From Alphaproteobacteria bacterium UBA6347 (GTDB lineage: Bacteria > Pseudomonadota > Alphaproteobacteria > CAAGCB01 > CAG-977): DNA of 37,756 nucleotides. Both the position numbers and the translations under genes were made by a program. Below the pieces are notes generated by a model that saw only the letters and a list, made by a program, of their open reading frames with translations, was not told the origin of the DNA and searched no databases. Shown piece after piece: positions 17,733-25,990 of the stretch (its first letter is position 1; every line of letters starts with the position of its first letter). The DNA is taken from positions 257 to 38,012 of the forward strand of contig DJRZ01000077.1 of assembly GCA_002440235.1 (NCBI GenBank), in the 5' to 3' direction.

Positions 17733-19213
17733 AAAACAACGCTTACGCCGTGCTGGAACAGCGGTTCGCCGAAATCGGCAAACTGGATTACATTTGCGCT
17801 TTGATCGGGTGGGACGCCCGCGTTTGCGCCCCCGACGCCGCGACGGCGGATCAGGGCGATCAAATGGCTGAACTGGCAAAACGCCGGCACGAAATTCTGA
17901 CCCGCGGCGATTGGGACGATCTGTTTGATCGTTTGGAAAACGACGAAGATTTGAACGACTGGCAGCGCGCGAACGTGCGCGAAGCCAAAGACTGGCATAT
18001 GCAGGAAAACGCGCTGACCGACGATCTGGTCGCCCGTTCCGCCGTCGCGTCCAACCGCGGGCAAAGCGTCTGGGCGAAAGCCAAAGCCGAAAACGATTTC
18101 AAGGCGTTCGCCCCCTGTTTGAAAGAGCTGGTCGCCGTCGCGCGCGAAACAGCCGCCCTCGTCGGGGAAAAAACGAAAACCGCTCCGTACGACGCTCTGC
18201 TGGGGCTGTTCCAGCCCGGAACGAACGTCGAAAAACTGGACGTTCTGTTCGCCGAATTGAAGGACTTTCTGCCCGATTTCATTGAAAACGTCCGTTTGCG
18301 TCAGAAAAAAGCCCCCGAGCCGTTCAAAAACGTCTATCCGGCGGAACGCCAGACCGCGTTTTGCAAAGAACTGATGCGGACGATGGGATTCGATTTCAGC
18401 CGCGGGCGGCTGGACATGCGCGATTCCGCTTTTCAGACCGGTTGCGGGCGCGACGACGCGCGCGTCGTCGGGCGGCTGAGCGAAACCGACCCGTTGCGCG
18501 CGGTCGCGGCGGTCATGCACGAAACGGGGCACGCCCTGTACGAACAGGGACTGCCGCGCGAGTTTGCGCTGCAGCCCGTCGGAAAGGCGCGCGGCATGGC
18601 GGCGCACGAAAGCCAGTCGCTTTTGATGACGGGGTGCGTTTTGCAAAACGAGGCTTTTCTGCGGCGGCTGGCGGAAAAAATGACGCGTTTTTACAAAACG
18701 GACGAATGTTCTTTCGACCGCTTGAAAAGGATACTGCGCCGCGTCGAACCGTCGCTGATTCGAATCGACGCCGACGACGCGACGTATCCCCTGCACGTTA
18801 TTTTGCGCTATGAACTGGAAAAGGATCTGATCGGCGGCGCTTTGGACGTCGACGATCTGCCCGACGCGTGGAACGTCAAAATGCGCGAATATCTGGGCGT
18901 CGTTCCGCGAACGGACGCCGAAGGGTGTTTGCAGGACATTCATTGGGCGGCGGGCAGTTTCGGCTATTTTCCCGACTATACGGTCGGCGCGGTCGCCGCG
19001 GCGCAGTTTTTCGCCGCCGCGCGCAAAGCCGTTCCCGACATGGACGCGCGGCTGGGCGCGGGCGATTTTTCCGCGCTGAAATCGTGGCTGGACGAAAACG
19101 TCCACGCGTTCGGGTCGAAACTGTCTTTCGACGAGCTGACGCGCCGCGCGACGGGGACGGAGCTGTCCGCCCGCGCGTTCAAGGACGCTTTGCGCGAACG
19201 CTACGGCGTTTGA
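17729..19213 (+). CDS. M32 family metallocarboxypeptidase (carboxypeptidase Taq type)
   Basis: The 494-residue all-helical protein carries the zinc-binding motif His264-Glu265-Thr-Gly-His268 in MHETGHALYEQGLP and the second part HESQSLLMTG, where the Glu is the third metal ligand. The conserved C-terminal segment DIHWAAGSFGYFPDYTVG is also present. This set and the length define M32 carboxypeptidases, which release amino acids from peptide C-termini in the cytoplasm; no signal peptide is seen. The ATG overlaps the stop of the Fic-like gene (ATGA), so the two are coupled. It is the last gene of the cluster, followed by a weak hairpin with a T run. Confidence 0.95.
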   Translation: MKNNAYAVLEQRFAEIGKLDYICALIGWDARVCAPDAATADQGDQMAELAKRRHEILTRGDWDDLFDRLENDEDLNDWQRANVREAKDWHMQENALTDDLVARSAVASNRGQSVWAKAKAENDFKAFAPCLKELVAVARETAALVGEKTKTAPYDALLGLFQPGTNVEKLDVLFAELKDFLPDFIENVRLRQKKAPEPFKNVYPAERQTAFCKELMRTMGFDFSRGRLDMRDSAFQTGCGRDDARVVGRLSETDPLRAVAAVMHETGHALYEQGLPREFALQPVGKARGMAAHESQSLLMTGCVLQNEAFLRRLAEKMTRFYKTDECSFDRLKRILRRVEPSLIRIDADDATYPLHVILRYELEKDLIGGALDVDDLPDAWNVKMREYLGVVPRTDAEGCLQDIHWAAGSFGYFPDYTVGAVAAAQFFAAARKAVPDMDARLGAGDFSALKSWLDENVHAFGSKLSFDELTRRATGTELSARAFKDALRERYGV

Positions 19214-19219
19214 CGGGCG

Positions 19220-19243
19220 AAAAGGCGCGAAATGCTTTTTTTT
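19220..19243 (+). terminator. Weak intrinsic terminator candidate after the M32 gene
   Basis: AAAAGGC (19220-19226) can pair with GCTTTTT (19234-19240), one pair being G-T, around a 7-base loop, and a run of T continues to 19243. The stem is short and AT-rich, so termination may be partial and some reading into hisZ is possible. Confidence 0.35.
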
Positions 19244-19312
19244 GTTTTATTCGGCGACGATTCAAGGTAAAACGAAAAACAGGAATTGTCTGTTGGCGGA
19301 ATTGATTCTGAA

Positions 19313-20479
19313 ATGAAAAAATCCGAAAAATGCGGGCTGTTGCCCGTCGGTATGACCGATGTTCTGCCCCCCGACGCGTTTTGTCGGGAAAAAGCCGTCG
19401 AAACGGTCGTCGACGTGTTTCAAAGCTGCGGATACGACCGCGTTTCCCCGCCTTTGCTGGAATTTGCCGAAACGCTCGCCGGCGCGAAATACGGCGATTT
19501 GTCGAACCAGACGTTTCGCGTGACCGATCCCGTTTCGGGAAAAATCATGGGCGTGCGCGCGGATATGACGCCGCAGATCGGCAGAATCGCCGTGACGCGG
19601 CTGAAAAACGAACCCCGTCCCCTGCGTTTGGCTTACGCGGGCGACGCGGTGCGCATGTTTCCGACGACGCTGAATCCCGCGCGTCAGGTGTTGCAAGCCG
19701 GCGCGGAACTGATCGGCGCCGACTGCGTTCACGCGGACGCCGAAATCGTTTTGCTGGCGGCGGAGGCTTTGCGGCGGGCGGGCGTCGGCTCTTTCGTCGT
19801 CGATCTGAACCTGCCGACGCTGATGCCCGCTTTGTACAGGGCGTTCGGCGTTGACGGCGACGACGCGGCGGCGCTGACGGATCTGCTGAATCAAAAGGAT
19901 TTCGCCGCGGCGGATTCGCTGCTGAAATCGGCGGGCGGTGCGGCGCGCGCGGCGGAACCGCTGTTTTCGGCGCTGTTCGGCGCGTTCGGGCAAAGCGACC
20001 GCGCGCTGAACGTTCTGAAACCGCTTGATCTGCCCGAAGAGGCGGCGGCGGAACGGGCGCGTCTGGTCGCCGTCGCGGATTTGATCAAGCGCGAGGCTCC
20101 GGACATGAAACTGACCGTCGACGTTTTGGAAAACCGCGGGTTTGAATACCATTGCGGCGTGTGCTTTTCGATTTTCGACGAAAAATCCGGTCGCGAACTG
20201 GGACGCGGCGGACGATATATCGCGGGTGTCGACGGGGCGCCGGGCGAACCCGCCGTCGGCGTGACGCTGTTTATGGCGGATATTTTGAAAACTTTGAAAC
20301 CGGTCGGTTCGAAACGGCGGGTTTTCGTTCCTTTCGGCGTTTCCTACGCGCAGGCGGCGGATTTGCGCGCGAAGGGATATGCGACCGTTTGCGGGATCAT
20401 GCCCGAGGACGGACGCGAAGCGGCGCGGCGGTTGGCTTGCGACCGTATTTTTACGGGCGGCGAAGTGCGACCGCTGTAA
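19313..20479 (+). CDS. hisZ: ATP phosphoribosyltransferase regulatory subunit
   Basis: HisZ is a catalytically inactive class II histidyl-tRNA synthetase paralogue that pairs with the short form of HisG in the first step of histidine synthesis. The 388-residue length and segments fit: LLPVGMTDVLPPDAF at the N-terminus, then FRVTDPVSGKIMGVRADMTPQIGR (motif 2 region), and GRGGRYIAGV late in the chain. A short-form hisG is therefore expected elsewhere in the genome. I take the ATG at 19313; a TTG nine codons upstream has its AGGA only two bases away, which is too close. The gene lies 26 bases before purA, an arrangement seen in alphaproteobacteria. Confidence 0.94.
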   Translation: MKKSEKCGLLPVGMTDVLPPDAFCREKAVETVVDVFQSCGYDRVSPPLLEFAETLAGAKYGDLSNQTFRVTDPVSGKIMGVRADMTPQIGRIAVTRLKNEPRPLRLAYAGDAVRMFPTTLNPARQVLQAGAELIGADCVHADAEIVLLAAEALRRAGVGSFVVDLNLPTLMPALYRAFGVDGDDAAALTDLLNQKDFAAADSLLKSAGGAARAAEPLFSALFGAFGQSDRALNVLKPLDLPEEAAAERARLVAVADLIKREAPDMKLTVDVLENRGFEYHCGVCFSIFDEKSGRELGRGGRYIAGVDGAPGEPAVGVTLFMADILKTLKPVGSKRRVFVPFGVSYAQAADLRAKGYATVCGIMPEDGREAARRLACDRIFTGGEVRPL

Positions 20480-20505
20480 CTTTATTTGACAGGAGCATCT
20501 GACAT

Positions 20506-21795
20506 ATGACCAATATCGTAATCATCGGCGCGCAGTGGGGCGACGAAGGCAAAGGGAAAATCGTCGACCTGATGAGCGAAAAAGCCGACGTCGTCGTCCG
20601 TTTCCAGGGCGGCAACAACGCGGGACACACGCTGGTCGTGGACGGCGTGACGTACAAACTGTCCCTGCTGCCGTCGGGAATCGTGCGCGGCAAGCTGTCC
20701 GTCGTCGGGAACGGCGTCGTCGTCGATCCGTGGGCTTTGCGCGACGAAATCGGACGCGTGGCGGCTTTGGGGACGAAAGTCACCCCCGATGTTTTGAAAG
20801 TGTCCGATCAGGCGACCCTGATCCTGCCTCTGCACCGCGAATTGGACCATATGAGCGAAGAAGCCGCCGGCAAGGGCAAAATCGGCACGACGGGACGCGG
20901 CATCGGTCCCGCGTATCAGGACAAGGTCGGACGCCGCGCCATTCGCGTCGGCGATCTGGCTGAAAAGGAAACGCTGGAAGCCAAAGTCGACAATCTGCTG
21001 CTGTTCCACAACGCGCTGCGCAAAGGCTGGGGACAGCCTTTGGTCGACAAAGCCGAACTGATGAAACAGCTGGACGAAATCGCCGGATTTATCCTGCCGT
21101 TCGCCGTCCCCGCGTGGAAAATCCTGTCCGAGGAAATCAAACAGGGCAAAAACCTGCTGTTCGAAGGCGCGCAGGCGACCATGCTGGACAACGATTTCGG
21201 CACTTATCCGTTCGTGACGTCGTCGAACACGATCGCGGGGCAGGCGGCTGTCGGCGCGGGCGTCGGCATGAAAAACATCGACAAGGTCGTCGGCGTCGTC
21301 AAGGCCTACACGACACGCGTCGGCGCCGGTCCTTTCCCGACCGAATTGTTCGACGCCGACGGCGACCGCATTCGCGAAACCGGTCATGAATTCGGAACGG
21401 TGACGGGACGTCCGCGCCGTTGCGGCTGGTTCGACGCGGTTTTGGTGCGTCAGGCGATTTTGGTCAACGGCGTCCAGAATTTGGCGGTGATGAAGCTGGA
21501 CGTTTTGGACGATTTCGACGAAATCAAGGTTTGCGTCGGCTATGAATGCAACGGGAAAAAGCTGGATTACTATCCGATGCAGATGAACGCGCAGGCGTCC
21601 GTCAAGCCGGTGTACGAAACGCTGGCGGGGTGGAAAACGTCGACGTTCGGCGTTCGCGAATACGACAAACTGCCCGAAAACGCCAAGAAGTACATCGCCC
21701 GTCTGGAAGAACTGCTGGGCGTGGAAATCGGCATGATTTCGACCAGTCCGGAACGCGAAGACACGGTTATCCGTTCAAATCCGTATGAAAAATAA
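20506..21795 (+). CDS. purA: Adenylosuccinate synthetase
   Basis: PurA joins IMP and aspartate using GTP in the first committed step to AMP. The 429 residues begin [20 protein letters not shown], which contains the active-site Gln-Trp-Gly-Asp-Glu-Gly-Lys-Gly-Lys loop. [10 protein letters not shown] holds the catalytic His, [11 protein letters not shown] is the IMP-binding segment and [20 protein letters not shown] is a family signature. No residue loss is seen. AGGAG precedes the ATG at good distance, and a strong hairpin terminator lies about 40 bases after the stop. Confidence 0.97.
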   Translation: MTNIVIIGAQWGDEGKGKIVDLMSEKADVVVRFQGGNNAGHTLVVDGVTYKLSLLPSGIVRGKLSVVGNGVVVDPWALRDEIGRVAALGTKVTPDVLKVSDQATLILPLHRELDHMSEEAAGKGKIGTTGRGIGPAYQDKVGRRAIRVGDLAEKETLEAKVDNLLLFHNALRKGWGQPLVDKAELMKQLDEIAGFILPFAVPAWKILSEEIKQGKNLLFEGAQATMLDNDFGTYPFVTSSNTIAGQAAVGAGVGMKNIDKVVGVVKAYTTRVGAGPFPTELFDADGDRIRETGHEFGTVTGRPRRCGWFDAVLVRQAILVNGVQNLAVMKLDVLDDFDEIKVCVGYECNGKKLDYYPMQMNAQASVKPVYETLAGWKTSTFGVREYDKLPENAKKYIARLEELLGVEIGMISTSPEREDTVIRSNPYEK

Positions 21796-21832
21796 CGAAA
21801 ATCCTTTTTATTTTCGGGATTTTATGTAAAAT

Positions 21833-21867
21833 ATGGAAAGGCGCAGAACGTGCCTTTCCATTTTTTT
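21833..21867 (+). terminator. Intrinsic terminator after purA
   Basis: A 12-base arm (21833-21844, ATGGAAAGGCGC) pairs with 21850-21861 (GTGCCTTTCCAT) around a 5-base loop with one G-T pair, followed by T at 21861-21867. This is the clearest simple terminator in the window and separates hisZ-purA from the kinase-like gene. Confidence 0.85.
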
Positions 21868-21885
21868 GGGGAACGGAAGAAGACG

Positions 21886-23949
21886 ATGACCGAAAAAAAC
21901 GAAGATTCTATTAAATCCGAACAGGCTCCGGCGTCGTCGCTGGGGGCTTCTTTGTCGCGCAAAAGCGTGTTTTCTTTGGTGAAAAAGAAATACCGCGTCT
22001 ATCCCGATCTGCCCCTGCCGTGGCTGGATATGCCGAACGCCAAGGCGTTTCAGGCGGACGACGCGTCGGCGCCCGACCATAAAATCTTCGCGCTGGTCTG
22101 CAATCCGGAAATCCCCGTGCGCAAGGATCATATCAAAAACAGGGCGGGCGTTAAAATCGAAGGGCTGTTGCCGCTGGTCGACGCCGGTCCCGCGATGTGG
22201 CAGGGATTTGAACGCAAAACGATGATCCTGCTGTACGAAATGCCGCTGGGCGGACGCGTCGTCACGTCCAAAAACACCGGCAAAATCCTGCCCGAGGAAG
22301 AAGCCGAAAAAATTTCACGCTGGATCCGTCCGCTGTTGATGGGCATCAACAATTTGTCCCTGCGCGGACTGACGCACAGGGAAATCCGCCCCGACAACCT
22401 GTTTTATCTGGATATGGAAAAAACAAAGGTCGTGTGGGGGGATTGCGTTTCCTGTCCGCCCGGCTACGACCAGCCGCCCGCGTTCGAAACGATCGAATCG
22501 TCTATGTGTTCCCCCGCCGGACGCGGCGACGGCATGACGTCGGACGATTTGTACGCGTTCGGCGTGACGCTGATTTGTCTGGGACTGGGATACAATCCCG
22601 TCGAAGGGCTGTCCCCCGGCGAACTGCTGGAATTGAAAATTCACAAAGGGTCTTACGCCACCCTGCTGGGCGAAGAACGCATTTCCCTGAACCTGATCGA
22701 GCTGTTGCGCGGTCTGCTGGTCGACAACGTGTCGCAACGCTGGGACGTGTCGTCCACCCAGCTGTGGGCGGACGGGCGCCGTCTGACCCCGTTGCAGGCG
22801 AAGGTCGTCAAGGCGTCGCAGCGTCCGTTTTTGTTCAACAACGTCGAATATTATTCCTACCGCACTTTGGCTTACGCTTTTTCCCAAAATCTGGAATCGG
22901 CGGCGGAGGCGATCCGTTCCGAAAAATTCCTGATGTGGCTGGTGCGCGGGTTCGAAGACAAAGCCACCGCCGCCGCCATTCAAAAATCGATCGATATGGC
23001 TCTGGTGCGCTTTTCGACAAAGGAAAAGCAGGACGATTTCTTTGTCGCGCGGACGTGCATGCTGCTGGATCCGGCGGCGCCTCTGCGGGTGCGGGAATGC
23101 GCGTTCATGCCGGACGCTTTGGGCATGATGCTGGCGACGTACGCGAACGACGAAAAAATGCTGAAAACGCTGATCGGGCTGGTCGCGACGGGGTATCTGG
23201 AAAGCTGGTACGAATTTCACGCCGACAGGGTGGCGGAACAGCACGTCAAAAGCATGCAGATCACGTTGCAAAAACCCGATTTGGGGCAGGGCGTCGAACG
23301 TCTGCTTTACGATTTGACCGAAGGTTTCCCGTGTCAAAGCCCTCTGATCGTCAAGGACTACGTGGACGAAATAAAGGATTTGCTGCCGGCTTTGAACGAC
23401 GTCGCCAAAAAGATGTCGTCCAAAAACTCGCCGGTCGACAGGCACATCGCCGCCTTTATCGCCGCGAAGTTCGGAACGAAGCTGGCGGAACAGCTGCCGA
23501 TGCTCAATTCGCCGAAGGAAACCGTCGCCGTGCAGGGCATGCTGCGGATCTTTTCGTTTTTACAGCGCACGTTCGGTCCCGAGAAAGCCTATGATTTCTG
23601 CGGGTGGATCGGCGGTCTGGTCACGCCCGTCATCGACAGCTACCATAACCGCGAAAAACGCCAGCAGATGGAAAAACAACTGCCCAAAGTCGTTCGCAAG
23701 GGCAGCGTTCCGGACATCTGCGCCCTGCTGGACGACAAAAACGAACGCGCCTACGATCTGACGTGTTTTGACCAAGCCAAAAAGGAATATCAAAAACTGT
23801 CCGACGAAATCGAATCGCTGGACGGCAACCGCGAAAAACGCGAGGCGGAGGGGATGGCTTTGGGGCATCAGGTCGCCGCCGTCATTTCGTTCGGCATCGC
23901 CGTGTTGACGATGTTCCTGCTGTTGCTCGGTCAGTTTTTACAGAGGTGA
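21886..23949 (+). CDS. Tail-anchored protein kinase-like protein with altered catalytic loop
   Basis: The 687-residue protein begins with a disordered N-terminus, followed by a kinase-like domain (about residues 60-300). The catalytic loop reads His164-Arg-Glu-Ile-Arg-Pro-Asp-Asn171, where active kinases have His-Arg-Asp-x-Lys-Pro-x-Asn, so the catalytic Asp is Glu. The metal-binding segment is Gly185-Asp186-Cys in place of Asp-Phe-Gly, and SDDLYAFGVTL matches the helix F region. No clear ATP-anchoring Lys is seen in the N-lobe. Helical repeats of unknown role follow, then a coiled-coil-like stretch (about residues 595-655) and one hydrophobic C-terminal segment ending in LLLLGQFLQR, so the bulk should face the cytoplasm. 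The ATG at 21886 has GGAAGAAG ahead of it; a GTG at 21850 lies inside the terminator and was rejected. Weak activity cannot be excluded because Glu may partly substitute. Confidence 0.75.
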   Translation: MTEKNEDSIKSEQAPASSLGASLSRKSVFSLVKKKYRVYPDLPLPWLDMPNAKAFQADDASAPDHKIFALVCNPEIPVRKDHIKNRAGVKIEGLLPLVDAGPAMWQGFERKTMILLYEMPLGGRVVTSKNTGKILPEEEAEKISRWIRPLLMGINNLSLRGLTHREIRPDNLFYLDMEKTKVVWGDCVSCPPGYDQPPAFETIESSMCSPAGRGDGMTSDDLYAFGVTLICLGLGYNPVEGLSPGELLELKIHKGSYATLLGEERISLNLIELLRGLLVDNVSQRWDVSSTQLWADGRRLTPLQAKVVKASQRPFLFNNVEYYSYRTLAYAFSQNLESAAEAIRSEKFLMWLVRGFEDKATAAAIQKSIDMALVRFSTKEKQDDFFVARTCMLLDPAAPLRVRECAFMPDALGMMLATYANDEKMLKTLIGLVATGYLESWYEFHADRVAEQHVKSMQITLQKPDLGQGVERLLYDLTEGFPCQSPLIVKDYVDEIKDLLPALNDVAKKMSSKNSPVDRHIAAFIAAKFGTKLAEQLPMLNSPKETVAVQGMLRIFSFLQRTFGPEKAYDFCGWIGGLVTPVIDSYHNREKRQQMEKQLPKVVRKGSVPDICALLDDKNERAYDLTCFDQAKKEYQKLSDEIESLDGNREKREAEGMALGHQVAAVISFGIAVLTMFLLLLGQFLQR

Positions 23950-23952
23950 TTC

Positions 23953-24513
23953 ATGAACGCGCCGCAAAAAAATCCCCCAAAAAAACGCAAGGATTCCTTT
24001 CTGACGACGGGTATGTCCCTGTTGATTTTGCTGCCGATGCTGCTGTTGATGCTGCCGACCGTCGTGTTCATGGCGTTCGGCATGTTGCCGACCTTTATCG
24101 CTTTGATCATCGATTCCAGCACAAGGACGAAAATCAAATACAAATGGCTGTGCATCGGCGGAATGAATTTCGCGGGGACTTTGCCGTTTTTGTTCAAGCT
24201 TTGGTTCGGCGAAAACACGTTCGACGGGGCGATTTCCCTGTTTTTGGAAGGGTTGCCCCTGCTGGTCGTGTATTTCGCGGCGGCAGTCGGGTGGCTGTTC
24301 TGCCGCTGTATTCCGCCGATCGTTTTGAACATTATGGAAATCGCGGATCAGCGCCGCGTCGTCACTTTGCGCGAAATGCAGGCGAAGCTGATCGCCAAGT
24401 GGGGCGAGGAGGTCGCCGAAGGCGTCGACAAAAACGTGATAAAGCGTCCCGTCCTGACGACGTCCGCGCCCGTTTCGTCCGCCGCGGAACAGGCTAAAAC
24501 GCCGTCGAACTGA
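23953..24513 (+). CDS. Small membrane protein paired with the kinase-like gene
   Basis: The 186-residue protein has a Lys-rich N-terminus, then hydrophobic segments at about residues 19-54 (probably two helices: MSLLILLPMLLLMLP and VFMAFGMLPTFIALII), near 66-80, and near 95-122. A charged C-terminal tail with a helix (LREMQAKLIAKWGEEVAEGV) follows. It starts three bases after the stop of the kinase-like gene, so the products are probably made together and may form a membrane complex. I do not recognise the family. Its last 20 bases overlap the end of the convergent trkH gene. Confidence 0.75.
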   Translation: MNAPQKNPPKKRKDSFLTTGMSLLILLPMLLLMLPTVVFMAFGMLPTFIALIIDSSTRTKIKYKWLCIGGMNFAGTLPFLFKLWFGENTFDGAISLFLEGLPLLVVYFAAAVGWLFCRCIPPIVLNIMEIADQRRVVTLREMQAKLIAKWGEEVAEGVDKNVIKRPVLTTSAPVSSAAEQAKTPSN

Positions 24514-25969
24514 CGGATTTCTTTTCCTTGCGCCACGCCAGCGGCAACAGCAGGACGAACACGGTCATATATTCCAAACGTCCCAGCATCATGTCGGCGG
24601 CGACGATCCACTTTCCCGCGTCCGTCAGGTTGGCGAAACCTCCGCCGGAACCGACGACGGGACCGAACGCGACGCCCGTGTTTCCCAATCCGGACAAAGA
24701 CGCGCTGATCGACGTCGTAAAGTCCGCCCCCGTCAGCGACAGGGACAGCACGGATACCAGAAAGCACAGCAGGAATATCACCATAAAAACGAACACGCCC
24801 GACGAGATTTCCTCGGTCAGCGGTTTGCCGTTGTATTTGGCGATGAAAATGCCGTGGGGCAGAATCTTGCGGCGCAGGTATTGCATGGACGCCAGATACA
24901 TGATGTCGAAACGGAAAATCTTTATCCCGCCGGACGTCGATCCGCTGCACGCGCCGATCGGCAGCAACAGCGTGAAAAACATCACGGCGAACGTCCCCCA
25001 GCTTTCGATGTCGCTGTTTAAAAATCCGGACGACGTGACGATCGAAATAAAGCTGAACGCCGCGTAACGCAAGCCGTCCATCAGGGAAACGCCCCGCGCG
25101 GCGATCAGATACGCCGTCAAAATCAGCGTGCCGGCGATGAAAAATCCGATGTAGCTGCGGATCTGCATGTCGTCGCGCAAATACGACCAGTTCTTTTTGA
25201 CGGCGTAGTACGACGCCAGCAAAGGCATGCCGCAGACGAACATGAAAAACGTCATGATCCATTGCGTGGCGGCGGACAGTTCCATCGCCGACGAATTTCT
25301 GGGCGCGAACCCGCCCGTCGGAACGGTCGCCATGCTGTAAGCCAGCGCTTCGAACCAGTCCAGTTCCGAAACGCGCAGGCAAAGCGTGCACAAAACGGTC
25401 AAAACGGTGTAAATGCCCATGATCATGGCGATGATTTGCGACGTTTTGGGCAGGGATTTGTCGGATTTGTCGGACGATTCCGTCGCGTACAGCTGCATGC
25501 CGCCGATGCGCAGCAAAGGCAGAATGCCCAAAGCGATGACGATGATGCCGACGCCGCCGAACCATTGCAACATCGCGCGCCACAGCAGTATCCCCCGCGG
25601 CTGGGTCGACAGGTCGCCGATGACGGTAGCCCCCATGGTCGTCAGTCCCGACATCGCTTCGAAAAACGCGTCGGCGTAACCGAGGGGAACGGGCGAAAAA
25701 TAAAAGGGCAGGGCGGAAAACGAACAGACCAGCAACCACACCAGCGACGTCGTCAGGTACATTTCCCGCACGCTGAGTTTTTCGTATTTATCGTAAAACG
25801 TCGTTACGAACAGCGCGCCGAAAAACAGCGTCACGCCCGCGGATTGGGCGAACGCGCGGGCGGAAGCCGTGTTCGAATCGGAAAAATCCAACAGCGCGGG
25901 AAACGCCATCGTCATGCCGAACACGATCAGAATGCAACCCGATACGAAAAAAGTGATGCCCGCCCGCAT
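24494..25969 (-). CDS. trkH: TrkH family potassium uptake protein
   Basis: The 491-residue membrane protein has the fourfold M1-P-M2 layout of Trk/Ktr/HKT channels. The four filter loops are visible as TTMGATV, VPTGGF, VTSSGF and GNTGVAFG, each with the key Gly. The IGACSGSTSGGIKIFR stretch is the intramembrane gating segment of TrkH. Function is potassium uptake across the inner membrane, normally with the regulatory subunit TrkA, which is not in this window. It is the last gene of the minus-strand cluster, 21 bases after the aminopeptidase gene, and its end overlaps the convergent small membrane protein gene by 20 bases. Confidence 0.94.
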   Translation of the reverse strand: MRAGITFFVSGCILIVFGMTMAFPALLDFSDSNTASARAFAQSAGVTLFFGALFVTTFYDKYEKLSVREMYLTTSLVWLLVCSFSALPFYFSPVPLGYADAFFEAMSGLTTMGATVIGDLSTQPRGILLWRAMLQWFGGVGIIVIALGILPLLRIGGMQLYATESSDKSDKSLPKTSQIIAMIMGIYTVLTVLCTLCLRVSELDWFEALAYSMATVPTGGFAPRNSSAMELSAATQWIMTFFMFVCGMPLLASYYAVKKNWSYLRDDMQIRSYIGFFIAGTLILTAYLIAARGVSLMDGLRYAAFSFISIVTSSGFLNSDIESWGTFAVMFFTLLLPIGACSGSTSGGIKIFRFDIMYLASMQYLRRKILPHGIFIAKYNGKPLTEEISSGVFVFMVIFLLCFLVSVLSLSLTGADFTTSISASLSGLGNTGVAFGPVVGSGGGFANLTDAGKWIVAADMMLGRLEYMTVFVLLLPLAWRKEKKSVSSTAF

Positions 25970-25990
25970 GGCTCGCCCGTCAAAAGCCGG

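Noticed and set aside
21800..21832. Promoter for the kinase-like gene using TAAAAT at 21827-21832
   Set aside because: No acceptable -35 box lies 16-18 bases upstream, and a start there would fall inside the purA terminator.
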